DNA of 12,470 bases. It comes from Rhodospirillales bacterium. GTDB lineage: Bacteria; Pseudomonadota; Alphaproteobacteria; Geminicoccales; Geminicoccaceae. The stretch covers positions 1 through 12,470 of the forward strand of contig SLRI01000567.1 of assembly GCA_007131045.1 (NCBI GenBank), given 5' to 3'. Positions within the stretch are counted from its first letter, which is position 1. Each line of letters starts with the position of its first letter. A program made the position numbers and the translations under genes. Of the stretch, positions 6,812-12,470 are shown piece by piece. The notes beneath the pieces were generated by a model, which searched no databases, was not told the DNA's origin, and was given only the letters and a program-made list of their open reading frames with translations.

Positions 6812-8197
6812 TTGTCACCCGAGCCCATCGCCGATCTGGTGCCGGTCATCCTCGCCGGCGGCTCGGGCACCCGCCTCTGGCCGGCGAGCCGGGCGCGCCT
6901 GCCCAAGCATCTGGTCGATCTCTTCGGCGCGCACTCGCTCCTGCAGACGACGGCGCAGCGGATCACCGCGCTGGCCCCGCAAGGGCGCCTCTTGACCGTG
7001 GCCGCCGCCGGTCAGGCGGCCCTGGTGCGGCGCCAGCTCGAGAGCCTGGCACCGGGCCTCGCCCGCCATCTCGTCCTCGAGCCCGAGGCGCGCAATACGG
7101 CAGCCGCCGTGGCCCTGGCCGCCCTCTACGTCGCCGAGGTCTGGGGCCCAGAGACGCTCTTGTGGGTCTGCCCCTCCGACCATCTGGTCACCGCCCCGCA
7201 ACCGCTCTATGCGGCAGTCGCGAGCGGTGCGGTGGCCGCCCGGGCCGGCCGGCTGGTCACCTTCGGCATCACCCCCACCCGGGCGGAGACCGGCTACGGC
7301 TACATCCGAGCCGGCGCGCCGCTGGCCGCGGCACCAGGCGTGCTCGAGGCTGCGTCCTTCGTCGAAAAGCCGGCCCTGGACAGGGCCGAAGCGATGCTGG
7401 CGGATGGCGGCTACGCCTGGAACAGCGGCATGTTCCTGTTGCGGGCGTCGACGATTCTCGACGAAATGCAGGCCCATGCCCCGGCGATCCTGAGAGCGGT
7501 GCGCGCTGCCATGGGGCCGATCGCTGCCGGCACCACGGTGCTCGATCCCGATGCGTTCGCGGTGGTGCCGGCCGAGCCGATCGACAAGGCGGTGATGGAG
7601 CGCTCGTCGAAGGTCGCGGTGGTGCCCTGCGCGCCCGGCTGGTCGGATGTCGGATCCTGGCACGCGATCTGGGAGATCGAGGACCGGGACGCTGCCGGCA
7701 ACGCGCTCGGCGGCGATGCCCGGGTGGTCGGCGGCCGCGGCAACCTGGTGCGCGCCGAGAGTCGGCTCGTGGCGCTGGCCGGGGTCGACGACCTCGCGGT
7801 GATCGAGACCGCGGATGCGGTGATGGTCGCCAGGCGCGAGGATTCCGAGGCGGTCAAGCTGCTGGTCGGCGGGCTCGTCGCCGAGGGCCGGGCGGAGGCG
7901 ATCCGGCATCGCCACGAGCCGATGTCCTGGGGCGTGCTCACCCGCCTGGTCGAACGGCCGGGCTATGCGCTGCGCGAGCGGCTGATCGATCCGGGTGCGG
8001 TGGTCGAGCTCGAGGCCGAGGCTTGCGCCGGCGTCAGCTGGACGGTCGTCGATGGCACGCTGGAGCTCGGCGCCGCTGATGACGGGGCGAAAGACATCAC
8101 CGCCGGCGCCGGCATCGCTGCCGAAACCGGTGCCGCGCACCGCCTGGCCAATCGCGGCAGCGCGCCGCTGCGCCTGCTGGAGCTGCAGCTCGGCTGA
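6812..8197 (+). CDS. Mannose-1-phosphate guanylyltransferase, cupin domain degenerate
   Basis: A 461-residue nucleotidyltransferase that would make GDP-mannose from GTP and mannose-1-phosphate for polysaccharide or glycan synthesis. Motifs: GGSGTRLWPASRARLPKHL (pyrophosphorylase signature near the N-terminus; the family usually has PKQF), VCPSDH, TGYGYI, FVEKP, YAWNSGMFLL, DKAVME and GWSDVGSWHAIW. The C-terminal 100 residues follow a type II cupin outline (SWGVLTRLVERPGYALRERL...PGAVVELE), but the HxHRxEHW metal motif of ManC isomerase domains is replaced by EAEACAGVSW, and the YLGEDDIVR tail is missing. It is therefore probably guanylyltransferase-only. I chose TTG 6812 because GGAG (6801-6804) sits 7 nt upstream and the protein then begins at the family N-terminus. 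An in-frame ATG at 6656 would add 52 basic, non-family residues. No other polysaccharide genes adjoin it. Confidence 0.92.
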   Translation: MSPEPIADLVPVILAGGSGTRLWPASRARLPKHLVDLFGAHSLLQTTAQRITALAPQGRLLTVAAAGQAALVRRQLESLAPGLARHLVLEPEARNTAAAVALAALYVAEVWGPETLLWVCPSDHLVTAPQPLYAAVASGAVAARAGRLVTFGITPTRAETGYGYIRAGAPLAAAPGVLEAASFVEKPALDRAEAMLADGGYAWNSGMFLLRASTILDEMQAHAPAILRAVRAAMGPIAAGTTVLDPDAFAVVPAEPIDKAVMERSSKVAVVPCAPGWSDVGSWHAIWEIEDRDAAGNALGGDARVVGGRGNLVRAESRLVALAGVDDLAVIETADAVMVARREDSEAVKLLVGGLVAEGRAEAIRHRHEPMSWGVLTRLVERPGYALRERLIDPGAVVELEAEACAGVSWTVVDGTLELGAADDGAKDITAGAGIAAETGAAHRLANRGSAPLRLLELQLG

Positions 8198-8216
8198 ACG
8201 CCAACCTTCACGTGGC

Positions 8217-8239
8217 CTTCAGGCGGCCCTCAGGCGGCC
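8217..8239 (+). repeat. Short tandem duplication across the phaC stop codon
   Basis: CTTCAGGCGGCC (8217-8228) and CCTCAGGCGGCC (8228-8239) are near-identical, sharing TCAGGCGGCC. The right copy contains the phaC stop (8230-8232 on the minus strand) and the left copy repeats it downstream. It lies in the 32-bp gap between the convergent guanylyltransferase and phaC genes. No clear terminator hairpin with a T-run is seen there. Confidence 0.7.
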
Positions 8240-10041
8240 TTGACGGTGACGTAGCTGCCCGGCGCGTCCTCGATGACCTCGAGCGCCCCGTCGCCCGGCT
8301 GGCGGGCCGGGACACGGTCACCAGGGCCGGACTTGGCGGCGTTCCAGGCCGACCAGTCCTCCCACCACGAGCCCTCGTGATGCTCGGCCTTGGCCAGCCA
8401 GTCGTCGGGGCTCGGCGGCAGCTCGTCGTTGAGCCAGTAGCCGTACTTGCCGGATTGCGGGGGATTGATGACGCCGGCGATGTGGCCGGAGCCCGCCAGC
8501 ACGAACTTCTTCTGGCCCTTGAACAGCTGGGTCGCTTGGTAGGTCGCCTTCCAAGGCGCGATGTGGTCTTCCTTGGTCGAAACCCAGTAGACCGGCAGGC
8601 GGATGCGCCGGAGGTCGATCGGCACCCCGCCGAGCTCGACACCGCCCGGCTCGACCAGCAGGTTCTCGTGGTAGAAGCGGCGCAGGTAGAAGTTGTGCAT
8701 CGCCGCCGGCATCCGGGTGCTGTCGCTGTTCCAGTAGAGCAGGTCGAACGGGAACGGCTCCTTGCCGAGGAGATAGTTGTTCACGACGAACGACCAGATC
8801 AGGTCGTTGGCCCTGAGCATGTTGAAGGTGCCGGCCATCTCCGCCCCGTCGAGAAAGCCGCGCTTGGCCATCTTGTCCTCGATGGCGGCGAGCTGCTCCT
8901 CGTCGATGAACACACCGAGCTCGCCCGGATCGCTGAAATCGAGGAGTGTGGTGAACAGGGTCGCGGCCTTGATCCGGTTGTCCTTCTTGGTCGCCATATA
9001 GGAGAGTGTCGCCGAGAGCAGCGTGCCGCCGAGGCAGTAGCCGATCGCGGTCACGTCCTTTTGCCCGGTCGCCTGCTCGATCGCGTCGAGCGCCGCCAAG
9101 GGGCCTTCGAGCATGTAGCTCTCGAAGGTCTTGTGGCTGAGCTCCTCGTCCGGGTTGACCCAGGAGAGGACGAAGACGGTGAAGCCCTGGTCGACCGCGA
9201 AGCGGATGAAGCTGTTCTTCGGCTGCAGATCCAGGATGTAGAACTTGTTGATCCAGGGCGGGATGATCACCAGCGGGCGCTTGTGCACCGTCTCGGTGGT
9301 AGGATTGTACTGGATCAGCTGCATCAGGTCGTTCTGGTAGACGACCTTGCCGGGCGCGGTCGCGATGTTCTTGCCGACCTCGAAGGCGTCCATGTCGGTC
9401 ATGCGGATCGAGAGGCGACCCTTGCCGCGGTCGAGGTCCTCGAGCATGTTGTTGAGGCCGCGCAACAGGTTCTCGCCGCGGCTGTCGAGGGTGGCCCTGA
9501 GCACCTCGGGGTTGGTCATGACGAAGTTCGAAGGCGCCAGCGCGTCCACGAACTGACGGGTGTAGAACTCGACCTTCTGCTGCTCCTTGGGGTCCATGCC
9601 GTGGTCGCGGCTCGCGGTATCGAGCACGTAGCGCGACGAGAGCAGGTAGGACTGCTTGATGAAGTCGAAGAGGACGTTGTCGTTCCAGGCGGCATCACGA
9701 AAGCGGCGGTCGCCCTTCTCCGGCGCGATCACCGGCTCCGGCTCCTGGCCCATCATCTTCTGTGCGGTGGACTGCCAGAGCCGCATGTAGTCCTGCCAGA
9801 GCCCGAACTGCGCCTCCATGATGGCGTTGGGGTTGGTCATCATCCGCTGGGTCAGCTCGAAGAAGGTCTGGCCGATATTGGCGGACGCGGAGTTGTGCCC
9901 CTCGCCGGACCCCTGGCGCTGCAGGAACTCCTCGACGATGCCGCGGCTGCGCTCGGCGATCTCGCTCATGATCTGGGCGATCTCTTCCGGACTGGCGTTC
10001 GCCTCGGTCGTCGTCTGATCTGCTTGCTGTTGCTTCGCCAT
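8230..10041 (-). CDS. phaC: Class I poly(R)-hydroxyalkanoate synthase PhaC
   Basis: A 603-residue synthase that polymerises (R)-3-hydroxyacyl-CoA, normally 3-hydroxybutyryl-CoA, into storage granules; it works at the granule surface. The alpha/beta-hydrolase core has the lipase-like box GYCLGG (334-339) with nucleophile Cys336, Asp492 in STKEDHIAPW and His520 in GSGHIAGVINPP, so the catalytic triad is complete. PPWINKFYILDL, VSWVNPD-like LSWVNPDE and WNSDSTRMP are further class I signatures. The roughly 110-residue helical N-terminal region (LTQRMMTNPNAIMEAQFGLW) and length are typical of class I, so no PhaE or PhaR subunit is needed. Start ATG 10041 begins MAKQQQADQT; a longer in-frame start at 10239 gives a non-family, repeat-encoded extension and is rejected. 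No phaA, phaB, phaZ or phasin gene is in the window. It is divergent from the lipoprotein gene. Confidence 0.97.
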   Translation of the reverse strand: MAKQQQADQTTTEANASPEEIAQIMSEIAERSRGIVEEFLQRQGSGEGHNSASANIGQTFFELTQRMMTNPNAIMEAQFGLWQDYMRLWQSTAQKMMGQEPEPVIAPEKGDRRFRDAAWNDNVLFDFIKQSYLLSSRYVLDTASRDHGMDPKEQQKVEFYTRQFVDALAPSNFVMTNPEVLRATLDSRGENLLRGLNNMLEDLDRGKGRLSIRMTDMDAFEVGKNIATAPGKVVYQNDLMQLIQYNPTTETVHKRPLVIIPPWINKFYILDLQPKNSFIRFAVDQGFTVFVLSWVNPDEELSHKTFESYMLEGPLAALDAIEQATGQKDVTAIGYCLGGTLLSATLSYMATKKDNRIKAATLFTTLLDFSDPGELGVFIDEEQLAAIEDKMAKRGFLDGAEMAGTFNMLRANDLIWSFVVNNYLLGKEPFPFDLLYWNSDSTRMPAAMHNFYLRRFYHENLLVEPGGVELGGVPIDLRRIRLPVYWVSTKEDHIAPWKATYQATQLFKGQKKFVLAGSGHIAGVINPPQSGKYGYWLNDELPPSPDDWLAKAEHHEGSWWEDWSAWNAAKSGPGDRVPARQPGDGALEVIEDAPGSYVTVKAA

Positions 10042-10045
10042 TCGG

Positions 10046-10058
10046 AGATACCCTATCT
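10046..10058. promoter_or_regulatory. Small inverted repeat at the phaC ribosome-binding region
   Basis: AGATA-CCC-TATCT is a 5-bp inverted repeat with a 3-nt centre, ending 4 bp upstream of the phaC start codon on the minus strand. Its GGG centre on that strand is the only Shine-Dalgarno-like sequence, so a bound protein or RNA hairpin here could affect translation. No regulator is assigned. Confidence 0.25.
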
Positions 10059-10126
10059 TGACCTGGTCGCGCCCGTTTCCGGCAGGCTCTTGCCGATCGT
10101 CGCGATACCGCCGTGGTGGTGTCGTC

Positions 10127-10162
10127 GCCGGCGTTCTCGGCACGGCTGGCGTTCTCGGCACG
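10127..10162 (+). repeat. 18-bp tandem duplication upstream of phaC
   Basis: The 18-bp units 10127-10144 and 10145-10162 differ at one position (GCCGGCG against GCTGGCG) and share GGCGTTCTCGGCACG. They lie about 86-120 bp upstream of the phaC start in the 216-bp divergent region shared with the lipoprotein gene. Whether they are a regulatory site or a recent slippage product cannot be told from sequence. Confidence 0.8.
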
Positions 10163-10257
10163 GATGCCACGCCATCGCAGCCTGGGATGTAGCGGAACTG
10201 CCTCCTGGCGCCAACTGCTGCTTGCGTGACAAAATACACATGGGGGTGTCTCGAGCG

Positions 10258-11223
10258 ATGTCGATCAGCCGAACGAGCCGGGTGGCCTGCTGTTTGCCGC
10301 TGGCCGCACTGCTGCTGGCGGCGTGTGGCGAGATCGTCGAGAACATTCCACCGCGTCCGGCGGCCATCGACGATCCGGCGATCGCCGATGCCCCCTATCC
10401 CAGCCTCGCTTCGGTGCCGGCCCGGCCGCAGCTCACCTATACCCTCGAGCAGCGGCGCGAGATCGCCGTGGGGCTGGTCGCCGATCGCGCCAATGCGCGC
10501 TATGCCGGCGACACGCTGCGCCAGGATCTGGACCGCCCGGTCGAGCCGGATACCGCGCCGCCGCTGCCGCCGCTGCCGGTCCGAGAGCCGGCGCCGGCGG
10601 CCGATCCCGAGGCCGACCTGGCGTTGGCCTACGTCGAGGAGGCGCTGGCCCGGGATTCCGACGACGGCTCGCTCGGCGACTTTCTCGATCGCCTGGAGCG
10701 CCGACCGCCGGCGAGCGCCGAGGCCCGCCCCACCCCCCCGCCGCCGGCGGTGCCGGTGGAGCCCGCGGTCGAGCCGCTCCCGCTCGAGCCGGTGGCGGTC
10801 GAGCCGTCCCCGGTCGTCGAGCCGGAGCCGGTAGCGGTCGTGCCCGAAGCGCCAATGGCCCCCGAGCCGGCGCCGGAGCTAGAGATGGCCTCGGCGGCCG
10901 AGCCGGCGCTAGAGCCCGACGAGCACGAGCCGGCACCCGTCGCGTCGATGCCGGCCGACCTGCCGCTGGCCGTGCTGTTCGACCCGAACACGGTCGATCT
11001 CGCCGAGTCGGCGCAGGCGCAGGTGCGCGGCCTCGCCCAGGCACTGAGCGGCGACGGCTTGACCATCGTCGTCAGCGGTGGCGGGGCCCGGGCCGGCCTT
11101 GCCATGGAGCGCGCCCGGCGGGTGGCGGCCCTGCTGGTCAGCGCGGGCGTCTCGCCCGAGCGGATCGCGATCGAGATGGGTGGCGAGAACGACGTGGTCG
11201 TCGTATACGAGCCCGACGTCTGA
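10258..11223 (+). CDS. Lipoprotein with Pro/Glu-rich linker and degenerate OmpA-like C-terminus
   Basis: A 321-residue predicted lipoprotein. The N-terminus MSISRTSRVACCLPLAALLL has a short basic n-region and hydrophobic core ending in the lipobox L20-A21-A22-C23, so lipidation would be at Cys23. There is no Asp at +2 (it is Gly), which favours outer-membrane sorting. Residues about 24-150 are an unrecognised domain (LTYTLEQRREIAVGLVADRANARY). Residues about 155-230 are a low-complexity linker rich in VEP, PEP and LEP units, likely extended across the periplasm. Residues about 235-321 follow an OmpA-type outline (AVLFDPNTVDLAESAQ, then MERARRVAALLVSAGVSPERIAIEMGGE), but the peptidoglycan-binding GHTD-type Asp is lost (SGGGAR). 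ATG 10258 is preferred because the signal peptide starts there; in-frame ATG 10240 adds six residues. Function unknown; possibly an envelope spacer. Confidence 0.82.
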   Translation: MSISRTSRVACCLPLAALLLAACGEIVENIPPRPAAIDDPAIADAPYPSLASVPARPQLTYTLEQRREIAVGLVADRANARYAGDTLRQDLDRPVEPDTAPPLPPLPVREPAPAADPEADLALAYVEEALARDSDDGSLGDFLDRLERRPPASAEARPTPPPPAVPVEPAVEPLPLEPVAVEPSPVVEPEPVAVVPEAPMAPEPAPELEMASAAEPALEPDEHEPAPVASMPADLPLAVLFDPNTVDLAESAQAQVRGLAQALSGDGLTIVVSGGGARAGLAMERARRVAALLVSAGVSPERIAIEMGGENDVVVVYEPDV

Positions 11224-11237
11224 GAGCCTGCGGCTCT
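11223..11237 (+). terminator. Weak hairpin after the lipoprotein gene
   Basis: AGAGCC-TGC-GGCTCT begins at the last base of the lipoprotein stop codon and forms a 6-bp GC-rich stem with a 3-nt loop. A TTTT follows only six bases after the stem, so it is a poor intrinsic terminator. It may act as an attenuator or mRNA end stabiliser before the aminotransferase gene 40 bp further on. Confidence 0.3.
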
Positions 11238-11277
11238 ACCGGATTTTCACGATCATGCCCGAAAAGGGCTCACGGCC

Positions 11278-12470
11278 ATGAGCAAGAGCGAGTTCCACCG
11301 CATCCGTCGCCTGCCGCCCTACGTCTTCGCCGAGGTCAACGCGATGAAGGCGAAGGCGCGCGCCGCCGGGCGCGACATCATCGATCTCGGCATGGGCAAC
11401 CCGGACCAGCCGACGCCGCGGCACATCGTCGACAAGCTGGTCGAGACCGTGAAGGACGGGCGGACGCACCGCTACTCGACCAGCCGCGGCATCCCGGGGC
11501 TGAGAAGGGCACTCGCCGGCTACTACCAGCGGCGCTTCGACGTGCGGCTCGATCCCGAGAACGAGGTCTGCGTGACCCTGGGCTCGAAGGAAGGGCTGGC
11601 CAATCTCGCCCAGGCGATCACCGCCCCGGGTGACACCATCCTCACCCCCAACCCGTCCTACCCGATCCACCCTTATGGCTTCATCATCGCCGGCGCCGCG
11701 ATCCGCCATGTCGAGCTGTCGCCGGGGCGCGACCTGATCCGCGACCTGGCCCGGTCGGCCGAGCATTCGGTGCCCGCACCCACGGCGATGATCCTCAATT
11801 TCCCGTCCAACCCTACAGCTCTCCAGGTCGATCGCGATTTCTACCGCGAGGCGGTGGCGCTGGCCAAGTCGCGCGGCATGTACATCCTCTCAGACATCGC
11901 CTACGCCGAGATTTATTTCGACACCCCGCCGCCCTCGATCCTCGAGGTCGAGGGTGCGTTCGACGTGGCGGTCGAGTTCTCCTCGCTCTCCAAGACCTAT
12001 TCGATGCCCGGCTGGCGGATCGGCTTCGCCGCCGGCAACCGGGCGCTGATCGCGGCCCTGACCCGGATCAAGTCGTATCTCGACTACGGTGCCTTCACCC
12101 CGATCCAGGTCGCGGCTACCGCAGCGCTGAACGGGCCGCAGGACTGTGTCGCCGAGGCGCGCGTGCTCTACCGCGAGCGCCGCGACATCCTGATCGACGG
12201 GCTGGCCAAGGCCGGCTGGCCCGTGCCACGGCCCACCGCCACCATGTTCGCCTGGGCGCCGCTGCCCGAGGCGTGCCGCGAGATGGGCTCGCTCGCCTTC
12301 GCCAAGCTGCTGCTCGAGGAGGCCGATGTCGCGGTCTCGCCCGGGATCGGCTTCGGCGAGTACGGCGACGGCCACGTTCGCCTCGCCCTGGTCGAGAACA
12401 AGCACCGGCTGCGCCAGGCGATCCGCAACATCCGCACCTTCCTGGCCAAGCGAGGGGTCCTGAAGGCCGA
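11278..12470 (+). CDS. alaC: AlaC-type glutamate-pyruvate aminotransferase (3' end cut by window)
   Basis: The first 397 codons of a fold-type I PLP aminotransferase with no stop before the edge. It aligns by eye along its length with E. coli AlaC: FHRIRRLPPYVFAEVN, DIIDLGMGNPD, THRYSTSRGIPGLRRA, VTLGSKEGLANL, PNPSYPIHPYGFIIAGA and FPSNPTALQV. The PLP-binding lysine is Lys239 in SLSKTYSMPGWRIGF, and the substrate-carboxylate arginine is Arg368 in HVRLAL. AlaC makes alanine from pyruvate and glutamate; close alphaproteobacterial proteins are often labelled LL-diaminopimelate or aspartate aminotransferase, so the substrate is not certain. Start ATG 11278 has AAAAGGG (11262-11268) upstream. At most a few residues and the stop are missing. 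It follows the lipoprotein gene by 54 bp and may be read from the same promoter. Confidence 0.93.
   Translation, partial: MSKSEFHRIRRLPPYVFAEVNAMKAKARAAGRDIIDLGMGNPDQPTPRHIVDKLVETVKDGRTHRYSTSRGIPGLRRALAGYYQRRFDVRLDPENEVCVTLGSKEGLANLAQAITAPGDTILTPNPSYPIHPYGFIIAGAAIRHVELSPGRDLIRDLARSAEHSVPAPTAMILNFPSNPTALQVDRDFYREAVALAKSRGMYILSDIAYAEIYFDTPPPSILEVEGAFDVAVEFSSLSKTYSMPGWRIGFAAGNRALIAALTRIKSYLDYGAFTPIQVAATAALNGPQDCVAEARVLYRERRDILIDGLAKAGWPVPRPTATMFAWAPLPEACREMGSLAFAKLLLEEADVAVSPGIGFGEYGDGHVRLALVENKHRLRQAIRNIRTFLAKRGVLKA

Noticed and set aside
8212..10257. Very long plus-strand frame across phaC, in frame with the lipoprotein gene
   Set aside because: It is the complement of phaC, whose motifs and triad are unmistakable. 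The in-frame join to the lipoprotein gene is coincidental, since a signal peptide begins at 10258.

Overview
The window is GC-rich chromosomal DNA (coding GC3 very high, long antisense shadow frames) that looks like an alphaproteobacterium of the Rhodospirillales type. The reasons are a class I PHA synthase close to an AlaC-type aminotransferase, a PAS domain of the kind seen on alphaproteobacterial HWE kinases, and the family style of the GGDEF and Crp proteins. Genus cannot be given from sequence alone. There is no phage, plasmid, CRISPR or intact insertion sequence.

Layout. 1-215: left edge, possibly the 3' end of a rightward gene, then an AT-richer leader with a candidate promoter and an FNR-box-like site. 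216-1913 (+): a PAS-PAS-Crp/Fnr fusion regulator. 1959-3184 (-): a two-gene unit, inositol-monophosphatase-family phosphatase then an AhpD-like CxxC protein. 3299-4123 (+): aldo/keto reductase of the DkgB type, divergent from the phosphatase. 4136-4683 (-): a decayed, frameshifted esterase carrying a perfect 22-bp inverted repeat. 4791-5462 (+): a Tag-family DNA glycosylase homologue with altered catalytic positions. 5487-6599 (-): a soluble GGDEF diguanylate cyclase. 6812-8197 (+): a mannose-1-phosphate guanylyltransferase with a degenerate C-terminal cupin. 8230-10041 (-): class I PHA synthase PhaC. 10258-11223 (+): a lipoprotein with a Pro/Glu-rich linker and a degraded OmpA-like end. 11278-12470 (+): AlaC-type aminotransferase, cut by the right edge.

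The genes do not form one pathway. They are mostly one- or two-gene units in alternating orientation: signalling (Crp fusion, c-di-GMP), redox and sugar housekeeping (phosphatase, AhpD-like, aldo/keto reductase), envelope sugar precursor supply (GDP-mannose), carbon storage (PHA) and amino-acid metabolism.

I found no convincing new multi-gene system. The most unusual items are the sensor-kinase-type PAS pair fused to a Crp output domain, the esterase relic whose perfect hairpin looks like a template-switch scar, the glycosylase with replaced catalytic positions, and the GDP-mannose enzyme whose isomerase motif is gone.
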